Below are positions 22,076 through 35,900 of a DNA stretch of 64,000 nucleotides, piece after piece. Location of the stretch: NCBI GenBank assembly GCA_946902875.1, contig OX336342.1, forward strand, positions 14,315,523-14,379,522, written 5' to 3'. The position numbers and the translations under genes were made by a program. This stretch comes from Nematopogon swammerdamellus (taxonomy: Eukaryota; Arthropoda; Insecta; Lepidoptera; Adelidae). Numbering within the stretch: position 1 is the stretch's first letter; each line of letters starts with the position of its first letter. The notes under the pieces are model-generated. The model saw only the letters and a list, made by a program, of their open reading frames with translations. It did no database searches and was not told where the DNA came from.

Positions 22076-22336
22076 GGCGACTAAGGGATAAGGACAAGAT
22101 GCCGCTCTAAAGGGCGACAGGCTCGCCACCTCTCACCTTGGCACGGTACTTCCACCGAGTCATGCATCAGGTGGGTCTTTGTGCCATACTTGCTGCTTGA
22201 TCTATTGAATCTTGTTCGAATACTTTGCGAAACGTGGTGTTCGGTGTTGTGCTGTAATTTACCAGAGTTCTTGCAGCACAACACCGATTACTCTGCTTAC
22301 CCCGATTGTCGGGATTCAGCGTGTGTGATATGTATG
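22076..22336 (+). repeat. Interspersed repeat family A, copy 1
   Basis: Begins GCGACTAAGGGATAAGGACA and ends CGGGATTCAGCGTGTGTGAT followed by a TATG-type tail. A second copy lies at 60702-60965 and a 3'-end fragment at 62652-62712. The shared end and variable start suggest a retrotransposed 3' end, possibly of an RTE-type element. Confidence 0.65.
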
Positions 22337-23034
22337 TATAATTAGACGGACAATGACAATCAAAATGCAGCTAATATTTGAATAGTACATTTCCTGGAGA
22401 TAAGGTTTTAATTTTATTTGTACCAGTCTACACCAGATACGTATCTATAACTTTATATACAAATACTGATATTGTCGTACTTTATTTACCGATTTATTTA
22501 CTATACGAATAAGTACCTATCGAAACAGCGCTACAGCTCGAAACAAGTTAAGAAATCTCCTGCAATATTGTTACAATTAACGAATAATCGACGCAAATGC
22601 AATACTAACGGGTGATAAATTCAAATTAAGTGTATTTTGTAGCCTCCTAGGCTATATTAAAAAAAAAATAGATAATGTGGGTGGAATGTTGTTTATTGTA
22701 GATTTCTTGGTGTTTTATAAATTGTGTATTGCTTCTATCACTCATTGGTTTGCCATATTTTTGTAAACTTTAAGTAAGACTAGCATAGATTCATTCCAAA
22801 TGCGGTACTAGAGCGAGTGCCGGAGTAGGTACCAGGAGAAGTGATCGGTCGTAGAAGATTGTGAAAGAGCTGTGATTTCCGTAACTCGATAAGACCATTG
22901 TCAAGTTTTTAAAACATCGAAATATTGTATTGTACTTGTAATGGTTTTGATAGTTATTACAAAGATAGTTTTAAGTCATCTCTCTGTGCCAAATTATCGT
23001 ACCTCATTACATATGTAATATTGTCATTATTACA
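22337..23034. other. Non-coding DNA
   Basis: AT-rich; nothing recognised on either strand. Confidence 0.5.
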
Positions 23035-23207
23035 TACAGTGCCCGGCCGTAAATAAAGAACATCGAGCTTTAGAAAGAGACAATCCGGTGTAGAGTGCTG
23101 TCTCTGTCGCACAGAGACGTGCGAGTTAGTGCGACAGAGACGACGCTCTACAACCGGATGCTCTCTTTCTAAAGCTCGATGTTCATTATTTTCTGCCGAG
23201 TACTGTA
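23035..23207. mobile_element. Fold-back MITE with 78-79 bp arms
   Basis: Arms 23035-23112 and 23129-23207 pair over almost their full length around a 16-nt centre. The core ATCGAGCTTTAGAAAGAGA and the inner TGTCTCTGTCGCAC are perfect, and the outer ends TACAGT / ACTGTA are conserved. TA flanks fit a Tc1/mariner-type target. A transcript would form a long near-perfect hairpin. Confidence 0.85.
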
Positions 23208-26200
23208 TAATTGTGTAGAATAGTTTTCCGTAGTTTTCGTTTGTGTTAATAGCCGCGTCGCGCCGACCAAACTCTAAGCCTCTCCGACTGTTTGTTCGCT
23301 GTGGCCATTGCAGTTTACGCCAAGCTCTTAAAATATTATTTTAAGACAAACCTAACTGCCATTCTTGTGATAAATACTTCAAGTTGTATGAAGACAACTG
23401 AGTCCACTGAGCTCGACCTCATCGTTCCACAACAATTCCATTTTAAAAGCAAGACCTAATTAGACAAGCTACTTTCTATCGCATATACAGAGTATATCTA
23501 TCGTATTGACTACAGATTGTACACTGACTGCGGATGGTGTCATGCGAGGTTTACACTCAGCCCTACAGGGCAGGGAAGTGAGCAGCGCGAGAATGTAAAC
23601 ACGTACTCGCGTCGATGCTGCCGCAGAAGTATCTTGGGCAATAATCGCAGCAGCGGCAGGAGCAGTGGCATGTGCTAAGTGTAAACCTCGCATTAAATAT
23701 ATTATGATTAAGTATCATCGTAGATATGATTAATAATTTTAAAATAAGTTATAAAAAATTCACCTCGGTTTAGTCTCGCACTTGAGCAACTGTATATAGT
23801 GCTGGGGATTGTTTTGAACGTATGTATAAACAGGTGGCAGTAATACAAACGCAATAATTAAGATTATTAAATAGTCAATTATTAATTAAGTCTATCTCGG
23901 TTATAAAATGGAACATGCTATAGTTACAAGTAAATTTCAATGGCCCGGAATAGTAGGGAGCACACGGCTTGAAGCGGCTTCCTCGGAGCGACCCTGCTCG
24001 ACGTCTCTGCCCCCTTGAATAATTTATTGCGTCTAACTGGTCTCTGAACGATTGTCAAATTCATACAAGACTGGAGAAATAATTTAAGTATAAGAAAATA
24101 TATTGTGTATTCGTTTATTAAAATTGTGTATTTGTACCTAAAGTTATCTCTTTCACATTTGGCACAGGAGGATCAATTCAGAAGTATTCTTATATACATT
24201 TTCATATGATTTTTTTTTCTATTGAAATCTAAAACAAATAGCAAGAAGACAGTACCTAATGAACTTTTATTGAAATAAAAATACATCTTATTTTTTTACA
24301 ATGCAGCGTGTTAACAATAATGAATATGAAAATGAAATTGAGTGTTTACAAATATTTGCAGTGAATACTCAACACGTCAAAGTCAACAAGATAATCATTC
24401 AATCATCTAGGTACATTTTTACACACGCATTACTCCCTTTTGATGGATTTATAATGTCATTTTAGTTTTTCAACAGATCCACACAAGAGCACCCAACAGA
24501 TAAAAGTGAAATGTATATTTTCATTTGCAATCGACAATGGTAAATATTTAATAAGGAGTTAGATAGGAATATTGTGAAATTGGAATGTGGAGGTTACATT
24601 TTTTATTTTTTATTTCTTGGTTGGAGGAATTTAATGAATAGCACCTACTCTAATCGCATTACAATGTTGTACAACATTTTCATCGAAGTAAACAATGAAC
24701 ATTTGTAAATGTATATTGGCTGTAGATAAATTTTCCATTATTAAAAATTAATAATATATTATTCAGATTTGATGTTGACTGTTTTAATAATTATATGTAG
24801 TTGTTACTTGATGTTGTGGTGTAACTTAGTGTCTTAATAGTCGTAAGCATATATGCAACCATTGGATACTGTCGTCGGGATAATTACAATATTATTATCT
24901 TTAACTTTTGTACCTAACTACACACGTGCGCGCGTGCGTGCGTACGTACGCACTAATTGTAATGCTGACCGAGCCAATTACAGATAACTATGCAGGATAA
25001 CTACCTACATAATACAGAACTGATTTACCGCTGCTCAACAGCCTCCGCCCGCTCCCGTGCAGACAATACTAATGGTTGCTCAAATTTTAATCTCCTAGTT
25101 CATAACTCGGTGTGGTCATTTATTTCAATTTTAATTATTTTTTGTGTGGAAAAAAAAACATTGTACATATTGGGGGGTTTACCACTTGAAATGTGATAAT
25201 TTAGTGCTTAAGAAGATCTGGTTAACTTAATTTTTCAGATAAATTTCTGCCATGAATTTTATTATCATTGTGTAAAAATTTTACACAGTTTTCGGATGTT
25301 TACTCTCGTTTATTGTTTTTAATCATAACGAATGTGTTTTAAATGTTTTAAATGTTTTAAATCAAACAATTCCAACAATGGGAATTATAATATTTTCTAA
25401 AATATGTAATTGTTTTAACATAAATGTGATACAATTGATGGTCAATACAGAAAAAATATTGTATCCAGTTCTTTTTTTATTCAAATTGAAAAATAAAATT
25501 AATATTCTCATGGAAAGCTTAAATTAACTCATCTTATTAAAGCACAATTAATTAAATGTGGCTTTAAATTGTACTTGAAAGAAAATTTGTGCAGGATGTT
25601 TATTGGATGCCACAGTGTGGGCGGCCTGTATTGTAGAATAGTACTGAAAATGCAACACACGTTTGAGTGTCTTCGGTTGGAGCCGCCATGTTTGTGTAAG
25701 GCACTGTGCGAGCGGGAAGCGTTGCACGAGTGTTGTGTTGACAGCGCTAGTGTGCCGGTCCGCTCTAGCACGGGCTACTTTTTAAATGTTCACTAAATAT
25801 CTTTAAGAGCCGCCACTCAGTCTCGCTAGTTGACTCGAAAATAAGCGACGCCGTCGGTTTGAAGTAAGTTTTAAATGAAGTATATTTTAAAATGTAAGCG
25901 TTCACTCTAAAAAGATTTAGTTGTAAGAAGTTCTAATATAAGAAACTGATTTGAAGTGATTGTAAAGAATGTGATATTATTTTAGGGAATTCGCAGATGA
26001 GGAGTTTGGTTTTGGATCTGCGATAGGGTTGTAGTGCGGTGGGACTGAAGCGAGCGGCAGTCGCACCGGGCGAGCGAGCACGATGATAGTGAGAACTGAA
26101 TAGTTAGAGCGGTGATTGCATACATACATACATACATACATGCATAACATTGTTTTTGTACTCATTTTAAAAGCCAAATCACATTCTCAATAGCTGTACG

Positions 26201-27582
26201 TCATACAACAATAAGTAAAAGTTATTTAATTTTAACAAAACTCTAAGCATATATACAGAATTTTATATACCTAATGCAATTTAAATTATTTTTCAGATGT
26301 TGTATTAATGTTTATACATTTTCCATTTACAACATTGAATAGACGTATACCTATATGAGTAGTTACGTAGATGGGTTCGTTAACCGTGTGGTGCTAAACT
26401 TGTGTAAAGAATTGTGATAATATGCTGTTCTACAGATTCCAGACGACATTATTTATCTGAGTTCCAACTCTCTTCGCTACGTTACACTTCCCTATTCACT
26501 TCTCTACTTTGTTACACACTTTTTTCGTCTATGTAATTGTTGTTTTATTATCAGACGAGACACACAAACTCGATTGCAATTTAGAAATATAATAAATAAA
26601 AGAAACCTTTAAAACAAGCTTTTATTTTAACCTACATGGCTTAAATAAAAGCTAAAACGAAAAACATTAGTTTAAGTTTTCGATTTCTTTTCAAAAAGAT
26701 TGTCGCGCGAATTGCAAAGAAAATACATAATTCGGCAAGTACTTGCTTATCAACCAATGACTGTCCAATGAAATTAATTGGTACATATTTATGAACATTT
26801 GGGGAAAATTTCAGCTCAATCAGTTAGGTGGAACTGTTTATAAAATTCGTTTGCAAGATTTGACCCATACTAACAAGTGAAGTAAAATAAAAGCTTGTAA
26901 TAATACCAACAAATTAAATGAAAGCATACAAAATTATCACACGAGTGCGATAGACGAGGGAACGTTTTGGCATAGTAAGTAAGTAAGGTGAATTATAAAT
27001 TTGTTTACGGCCTTATTAAAACTATAAGCGTGGACAAAATAGCTCAAGATCTCATTATGAAATTCTACTTTGGTGTTGCTATTGCTCTAACCACGAGCAA
27101 TATGTAAAAATGTAAAAAAAAATATAATAAATTTAATACTTAAATATTATTATTTTATTAGAAATTATGTGTTTCTCCTTTGTAAAATCGAACTAGACAA
27201 AGCAAACTCCATGACTGAGTTACTGAAGCGTATGAATACAAGAAATTGAGTTACCTTCCCCCTATAAGAACATAATTTTGTAAAGCACATACATGTGTAT
27301 GTGCTAAGAGTGTGAGTAGACAACGTCGATTAAGTACTCATTTCCATACATAACGTGCAACTGTCCATCGTTCGTAGTTTCCTATTTTGGATGTGTAATA
27401 TACAAATTTGAATAAAATGCTATTGTGTATATTTCATTTAATATTGATGTGCAAAATTATAGCAAATGTCTTGGATCTTCTAAAAGGAAAAAAATAATAA
27501 AAAAATTAACAATTTACAAAATTTCTAAATGTGCAATAAATGTGTGTTGTAGTGTAATCCTTTAGGTATAAAAATTGTAATA
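23208..27582. other. Non-coding DNA, possible intron or intergenic
   Basis: AT-rich, with no supported gene. Minor features are an alternating CG/TG/TA run at about 24920-24955, a repeated TTTTAAATG motif near 25335-25365, and a CATA microsatellite at about 26118-26143. A small GC-rich patch at 25670-25865 holds an initiator-like CTCAGTCT and a GTAAGT donor-like site, but no domain. Confidence 0.5.
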
Positions 27583-27723
27583 TCCTGAAACAGAACAGCG
27601 CGCTTCTTGTTGATTGCTCACACGCGCCGGGCTCGGGGCTGTAGAAGCGCGGAGCACGCGGCACGCGCGCGCACGGCCCGCACGGCCCGCACGGCCCGCA
27701 CGGCCCGCTGTCCTGTTTCAGGA
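27583..27723. repeat. GC-rich hairpin with 9-bp tandem repeats
   Basis: 18-bp arms TCCTGAAACAGAACAGCG (27583-27600) and its inverse at 27706-27723 differ at one base. Between them lies very GC-rich sequence ending in four copies of GCACGGCCC (27671-27706). It sits in AT-rich DNA and resembles a small transposon of unknown type. Confidence 0.6.
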
Positions 27724-30700
27724 TCAATATAAGAATTTGGCACTTTAGAAAAGGCACAGTTTTTCCTACTATATTTTAAATGGTTTGAAATCGTGTTGAA
27801 GATGGATTTGTTGGATTTAATTTCATATTGAAATATATTTGTTTCATGAACTTTTGGTGTTTTATTGATATCTTTGTAATTTTTAGGTTTCCATACCCCG
27901 TACGGAAGCCTATTTAAGTCTGTGTGTCCATCTTTATTTGACGTCAATTTGATGAAACGTCTATATCCTGCTGCCGGAGGTTTTTTACAAAAAGTTGCGT
28001 CACGAAAATTATGTAGGTACTTTTGGCGACTTAGATCCCGAAAACTATAAGAGTTACAAGAAGGCGAGGCATATTGTCCTAAAGGTAGTTCTTCCGACTT
28101 GCTAAGACGACATACCCGAGAGTCGTACATCAAGCCCTTCTATAAATATTACCCTTAGAAAAAAGGCTTCGAAAATCAATAAATGCTTATAACTCTTAAA
28201 CTACTGGTCAGATCGACTTGCAATTTGTTTCTTTTCGTAGAAAAAATTGCTCTTTTTTATTAAATAGTTGCTTTTTCAAATCGGTTAAGTCGTTTCGGAA
28301 AAAAAAAAGAAAAAGTGCTTGAGAGGGCATATCTCGGAAACTATTGATCCACGACTACTCATCCGCTGCAGGAAATAATAGGCCTCGACGAGATTTTTTT
28401 AACATATTTTTATTTTTATATTTTTTTTTTTTACTGAACATTGCATTGTCTTCGGAACTGAACCAGCCTATTGGACGCAAACTTGATGCTCCATAACAAT
28501 TTAAAACAGTCTCATTCTCCACTGTGTTTTTCTTCACCGCTTCCTTCGATTGACCTACTAGTAGGTACTGGCGCGTAGCTCGCACTTATTAAGTCTTACT
28601 ATATTCAGTCTCATCACCATAATATATCATCACCTTGTTCAGTTCCAGAAAATGTGAACAAAAAATTCATAAATGATGACAACGTGAAAAACGAGCACAA
28701 TTTGAAGGCGAAAGAAACGCGCACAAGGCAGATAGAGCATTGGTACGGAATAAGCCTCTCCACTTACCCTTTTTCCAAGCATTTTCACACACGTCATTAC
28801 GGTGTGGGGGCGCGGGAGCGGGGCGGCAGCGAAGCCTAATGTACGTAGGTAGTCAGCACATTGTTTAGTCTTGACTTATCTTCTAGTTATGTGTCTCGCA
28901 TAGCCCGTAGCATATCTTGCCAAAGGAAGCTGTGTGCGTATGCTACTGCTTATTTTGAAATCGGATTTCATTGGCTTTTGAAATTTGTGGAAATTACCGT
29001 GGTTGATATAACATATTATGCGTACATTATTGAAATATATACAGCACTACCGGTAGTGCAGCTTGGTAGTGAAGTGTGGAAGGAAGCTATAAAAAAAATA
29101 TAACGCATTTTATTAATAAATTTGCTTCGAGGATTTCTTTTTCCGTCGAAGATTCACGAATTAAAGCAACCGAAGCTATCATACCATAATATTACACTTT
29201 ATGCCACCTAATGTGTGGTAAGGGCGGACTTATTGCCTTAAGTAATTTCCTCAGTCAACCCGGTGGACTCGCAGATTTACATGGAATCGGAACCTTGCAG
29301 CAGCTGGTGGCTTAATTTGTTTTTTTTTTTCAAATAAGAAAAAAACTCATTGGTACACGCCGACCGGATTCTAACTTCGGACCTTTCGCAAGAGAAGACC
29401 ACGCCCAGACCTCTCTGCTTCTCATTGATTGTCCATTTTGGAAGAAAAAAACATACCTACACCTACTTTGATTCGACCCGTTTGAATGGCAGCCATTTTC
29501 TTCCAATTCGGTAGACCTCTCAAGGTCACTTTATCTGTCGGGTATTATTTTGGGTACAATCGGTTATAATTGCGGCCTAGCGATCTCCCTAGCGATGCAG
29601 TTCTCCACGCGAAGAAAAACGCAGGGTTCTGCCTACTTCGAATTGTTTATTGTTTATTGTATAATTTCATCCATAGGTAGGTAACCTACGCTTGGATATG
29701 TCGAAAAGTCCGCCAGTTCTAAATTCAATGCGAAGAAGAACTGACAAACAAACTTCGCAAGACACAATGTTTTGTTTACCTTTTAAGTATTATATAATTC
29801 TTTACGATTGTAATTCGATGTGGCTGCGAGCGGGGGTGGAGACGGGGCGGACGGATGGATGTAGGTCAAGGTCGGAGTGATTAGTGCACGTTCCACGTAT
29901 TACGTCCGTACGTCTCCTCCGATAGTTGAGGAACGTGGGTAGAACCATGTCAAACACGTGGTAAGCTCGCTGATGCGTGTGTATTTTGAGGGGAAACAGC
30001 AGGCTATTTTGAAGGTGATAAGGTTCTATTTATTTTCGCTTTTCCGATGACAGGGCTTAGTTTTTGTGTGTAGTATTCCGGATACATTTTATTTAATTTA
30101 CGTAAGCCCCAACCTTTGTTCTTTGCTCTTACATATGTATTACCTATTGTTGGAATCCAAACTCTATGGTTATTACTCTATGGCAACTCGCCGGAAGTTG
30201 ATGTTCATATTTAGTTCTGTTTTAGGTTGTCTGTGTGCTTCCGCCCTCGTGTGTTGTTGAATAAATTGTGCTCATAAAATATTACGTCTTGCTTTTCTTC
30301 ATGCGCCTCTCATCGTCCACGTCTTAACTATAAAACAATTAATACAATATAGTCCGCGCTCCATCATCTATCTATAATTTACATATTAAAAAACGGCTAT
30401 CTTATGTACCTAGATTTATTGTGGGTCCACGTAAATTGTAAATATATGAATTGTGATCGTTTTAAATAAAATATTATTAATTACTTGATGCGAGTGTAGT
30501 CATATGCGTGGGCTAGTGTTGGATGTTACTCAATACCCGAACCCAGAAAAACAACTTTGTGTTCCAAACCTTTTCTCGATTAAAAACGAGCAAAACTTGC
30601 CATCTCCCATTGGAAGAGTGAAGAGGGTTCTTAAAACAATCCTTCCCAAATCAGGTTAGAGTCGCGTTGATGGACGCAATAGTACGGGGACGCCGCACTA

Positions 30701-31684
30701 TCTTTTTTATTGAAAATATAATATCTGTACGACTTCTTTCTATACCTATCTATGAGTATCTCACCCTCTTTATCTAGAATGAGGATATTCTTTAAATAGG
30801 CATACTGTTTAAATTATTTAAGTTAAACGTCAGTACCCAAATTTAATCCATCCAGTGGTTTGATCAAACAATGTCACGTAAGAACTCTGTAAAGCTTTCT
30901 CTGCCCATATATTTTCCCCCAAGTACAGGCACTGAATCTGAAAGTTTCAATAAATCATTAATTACTATTTTAATATTAATTTGAAATCCTTATAGTTTGA
31001 TAAATATAACAGCCATCGAAAAGCTGATAGAATATAATAATAGACCACAGACAAAAGTTTTCTGTCCTGGCGTCGTCAGTAGGCGCAGCCCTTGTACCCG
31101 GAGAGGAAGGGGGGTGAAATCGCAACTCGAATCGAGTGATTTCGTAACTTTGAAAGATACAATTTTCGAACTTGGTCGCTTTACCGTCGTGTTCGAGTGC
31201 TCATTGAAAAGGTTTCGACGAGTTATTTCGAAATAATAACCGCTGTGAACCGAAATGTTGTGAGTTAGTAAGATTGGAACAGCATTTTAGATTTATTTTC
31301 GAAAACAGTTCATGGCATTATACAATGTCATCAAATGTAAAAGAAAATATTGCAAGACAGAAAACTATACTGCAAGAACAGGCACAAATGGAATGGTCAA
31401 CCTGTGTGTGTGTTCCCTCACTAGCTCCTATAACCTGGGGGTCTGCAAAAAGCGTGTCAATAAAATCGATGACCACCTTTTTGCCAGCCTTGTCGCTGGG
31501 ATGGCACCTCACTGAACTTGTTTTCGCGGAGAATGGTGTTGTTGGATGTGTCTGATTGCCCGATGGACTCCTGGACACAGTCGCCGCTTGGCCAGTTTAA
31601 GGTAGCTTCTACGCATTTTTCGGTGAAAATAATTTTCGATTATATTATTAGTAAAGAATACTCATTTTAAGTTTACGGATTAAC
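27724..31684. other. Non-coding DNA with degenerate repeats
   Basis: The stretch 27890-28330 has wording typical of moth interspersed repeats (CCATACCCCGTACGGAAGCC start, later AGGGCATATCTCGGAAACTA), probably an old copy. No gene is supported. A weak exon-like window at 28649 is discussed as a finding. Confidence 0.45.
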
Positions 31685-32655
31685 AGCGGTTACTGAAGAC
31701 ATACATGCTGTCGTAGGACGGCAGCTTGGAAAGAAGTGCTTTGTACCAGATGCGGTCAAAGGCCTTTGATATGTCTACTAGACCAATCGCCATAGCTTCA
31801 CCAAAGTCGTCAAGCGATTGACCCCAGAGGTGGGTGACGTACACATACACCACACTCCTCGGCCGAACGGTTTGGCCTAAAGCCGTATTGCCTGTCGGAG
31901 ATGAGATTATTGGTCTCTAGGTACGCCATTAATTGAGCGTTAATAACTCGCTCCATCACCTTGCAAAGCAGGAAGGTAACCGCTATCGGACGATAGTTGG
32001 TAGGGTCAGATCAGAACGATCGCTTTTCTTTGGGACGGGCTGGACGTAGGCAGACTTCCAAGCCGACGGCACCCGGCCAGAGGAATAGGATAGGCGGAAC
32101 AGGCGTGTGAGGATAGGGGCCAACTCAGGAGCACACATCTTCAACACCAGAACGGGGATCCTGTCGGGTACACTCGAGTTCCTGACATCCAGACCGAGCA
32201 GCTCCCCAGTACGGTGCGTTGACCTGCACCTTTGGCATGGAGCACTGGCATCTGGGGATTGACGGAGGTGACACACAACCATCATCCAGGCGTGAGTTCC
32301 GCGCATAGAGAGACACTAAGAGGCTTTATCTTTGGCGAAATGAGCGAGAGAACCGTCAGGTCAGGTCCCTCCAATGGAGGAAGTGCGCGACAGAAATTCA
32401 GCTGAGTAGATTTGACCAGGGACCAGAATTCACGGCTTCCCGAGGGATGACTGATCAACCGATCCCCAATTCTGCGCACGTGCTCAGACTTCGCCCTTAA
32501 TATTACTTTCATACTGAATCTGGCGGCAACGGTGAAGGCGTGCTTCAGTTTGGAGACTTCCGAACCCTGTCTAGAGCGGGCATGAATGCCTGACTATGCC
32601 GTGAATGCGCTGTTTCTTTCTTAGCTACAGCTTCAGCACGGTCCCGATTTGTTCA
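31685..32655 (-). mobile_element. Decayed Jockey-like non-LTR retrotransposon remnant
   Basis: On the minus strand: SGIHARSRQGSEVSKLKHAF, then SREFWSLVKSTQLNFC, then PVLVLKMCAPELAPILTRLF and GRVPSAWKSAYVQPVPKKSD, then pieces around GLVDISKAFDRIWYK and ALLSKLPSYDS. These are the pre-RT and N-terminal RT regions of a Jockey-type ORF2, in order, in several frames, with stops and frameshifts. The catalytic half is missing. It is dead. Confidence 0.75.
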
Positions 32656-32784
32656 ATTTATTTTATTGTGTAAGCTTTAGAAAATGGATAAGCACACATT
32701 TCTTTACATTTACTAATTCCAAACGAACGGAGACGGTACTCTGCGTTTAATCTTATTGAAGAACGAACTCCGTGGCCCAAAAAT

Positions 32785-32985
32785 TATTACATACTAGCTT
32801 TGCTCGCGACTTCGTCCGCGTGGACTTATCACGCCATCTACCGGGTCCAATTGTATTTTCAAACCATCCAGGGACCCACTCAAATACACACAAAATTTCA
32901 TCCAAATCGGTCCAGCCGTTTAGGCGGAGTTAGGTGACACACGTACAGAAGAATTGTATATATAACTTATATAAGGATACATAGG
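32785..32985 (+). repeat. Common lepidopteran interspersed repeat
   Basis: Starts ACTAGCTTTGCTCGCGACTT, contains AAATTTCATCCAAATCGGTC and CAGCCGTTTAGGCGGAGT, and ends in a TATATA-rich tail. This layout is widespread in moth and butterfly genomes as the 3' region of a retroposon. Confidence 0.6.
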
Positions 32986-35900
32986 GGGCACACATCTTCC
33001 TTTTCTGCCTGTATGTACGTACGTGATGATAGTATGTAGGTAATAGAGGTAGGCGGCGAACAAGACGAGACAGCTCCTCGCTCTGTCGGAGTCAAGAGGC
33101 AGTCGGCTGCAAGGCCGCTATCGACCGCCCCCTCCAGCCCCCGCGCCGCCTCCGCCGCTCCACGCCGCCCCACACCGCCGCCGGCGACCACTCTGTCTCC
33201 GTTAAGTGAGGCTCATATTTCATGCAACAGTTATATCGAGCAAGCCTCTCTACATGCAGATCGCCCCAAGACCTCTTTTGATATGACATAACGTGAATGC
33301 AGGATTTGATGCTGGGGATGTTTTCCGGGATGAGGTGATTCTATCGAAGGCCTGGTTGCGAAATTTATTGTTTTTGTAGAGCCATTTTAGTAGTGAACGA
33401 TATTGTATTGTAATGTTTTTGTACTTTTGAAAACAAATAAAAATGTAAAATAAAACATATTCAAGTATTAGTAGGAGGTATTTTCCACAAACAATGCTGC
33501 AATCGGGCTCCCTGGCTATTCGAAGCCATCTTCTGCGGTTGCAAATGGAAAATGTCACAATCAGTGTTAATATCTATCGATCAAATTCTTTTCAAAGTGA
33601 ATTAATAAATATTGTGAAATACCACAATTTTATGCAAAATACTATATAGGCTTAGACTGCTGGTCTAAGTGCCTTAAGATATATTGGCCCAAATGTGTGA
33701 AATAGACATACCTGTGTAATACGTTTTGGTGTATATGTAAGCTTTCACCAGCTCGAGGCTACTAGAATTGCTTGATGCAAAACTATCTACAGCCTCTTCC
33801 TCGATCTTCACTCCTCTAATTTATCTGCACTAACATCTATCATCGTTCATAACGAGCCGTTCTCTTCCCCCGGTCCGGCCCATTAGTGACAGGCATATAA
33901 ATAGATAATAACATGGGCCTTTCCGTGAAAAGTGTTTTGTGGTTCACGCTAAAACTATTTTATCACGTAGCCTATGTAACCTTTCAGAGCAAGCAGCAGA
34001 AAACAGCATCTAAATTGATTGGGTAGTTCTAGAGTTAAAATCGAACTAACATTCTCATACATACATACTTTAGTCGTTGTATTGAATCATATATTATATA
34101 GGAATAGGGATTTATTTATTATAAAGAAAATATCTTAAATCAAATAAACATATAGTAAGAACATAAACCAATACCATAAGGCAAAACTACTAAACATGTT
34201 TTCAACACTAGTACATAATAAAAAAAATAAAAAAATAAATGAAATAATATATGGAAAATAAATTATTTGTGGACAAAATTGAACTGTTCATTCTGCCCGT
34301 TTATGGAACTCGCTGCCGCACTACGTCCGTCACTCCCAAACTTTAATTATTTTAAACTACTTACCTACTTTTTATTATTCAGTTGTGGATTAGTATAGTA
34401 CCTATAGTATGTATTTATTTGTATGTAGTATCTATATTCTATAAGTATATTTGTATGTATGATTATGTTTGCATTTTATGTATTGTATAAATAGGTATGT
34501 ATGTTACACGTACGTGTATTCATAAAAATAAGCATGTATTCCTCCCCCCTTTCGCTTGCACTAGCTATACTTCTTTTTCTATAAATTTATTTCTCATCAA
34601 CCATAGATTGATTGGAAGAAATCAATCGCAGTAATAAGTCCTGTATTTCGCGTTTCTTGTCGTGTACTGTTCTTATTTCAATTGTGTGTAATAGAGAGTT
34701 TCTATTCTGTTCTATTCTGTGAACTTGCTAGCATCGGATATTGATTAACCTACCATTTTCAATGGGCAACCGCCAGCTCAATTTTAGGATTCAGTAGTCA
34801 GTTCATATATTTTATATAGTATATTTGAGCAAGGAAAGCGCATAAACATACCTAGGTATATTACTCGGTCAAAATATAACAAATATTACTGGGTCAAGAA
34901 CTAAATATAATAAAAAATATAAGTGACGATAAACGGACAGCAATCCTATGCTAGTGGGTGACGATAAATAATGATAGTTATCTTCAACTACGAGTAGTTC
35001 ACTCACGCAGGCCTCAGGCTTTTATTAAAACAATATATTTCCTTCTTTTGCTTCGTGGAATCTGTTCTATGGTAATTAATGAAATTATGAAAACTTTAAC
35101 ATTCATTAGAAATTTACAACATAGAAAAATTATGTGATTTAGGTATACTATACATACAGATAATCGCTGAAAGTTATTATGTATGTTAAAAAGTTATTAT
35201 GTTAGTTAGTATGTAATATGTTATTATAATTATAATGTTAGACACGATGAAAAAAAAACAACAGCAGATTTTAGGCTTCCGGATCCATACGGAAGACTGG
35301 AGAGGGAGGGAAGGCGAAAGGTGGGACTGGAGAGGGTTCCGTGCCATTCTGTTTTCCGTGAGAACTTTCGTTTAGATTTTCCTGTAAAGAGAGGTCTTAT
35401 ATTCTCTGTTTCTTTTTCCAAATTTTAGACACAGTCGTTTCGGGGATAAGTTGTATTTTTTCTCTAATGTCTTTTAAAGTATGCATTTTAAAATTATTAT
35501 TTATTTGTATTCTGTCTGTATAACGAGCCCTTTTATTTCGTATCACATGATGCACTTGAAAAAAAAAAACTTCTAATTTGATGCCCAAAAATCTAATTTC
35601 ATTCATTTACCCTAAATGTCCGTGATTGGGACATCAAACTCTATAAATGTACCTTTTACCTTTTTTCGTCTATAAATGTACCTTTTACCTTTTTTCGTTC
35701 AGTAGATTGGGAGAAAATAAGCTGTGCCAGTCGAACAGACAGACATATGAGTGATTCTATAAGGATTCCTTTTTTAACATTGAAAATGTTTTTTCGATCG
35801 CTCCGGTAGGGCCCCATTTTCGCTGAAAGTGTGTTTGCCCCGTGGTATATAGTGGTTTAGGGCCATGAGGACGTATGAGGGCTCAAAATACGCAGAATTT

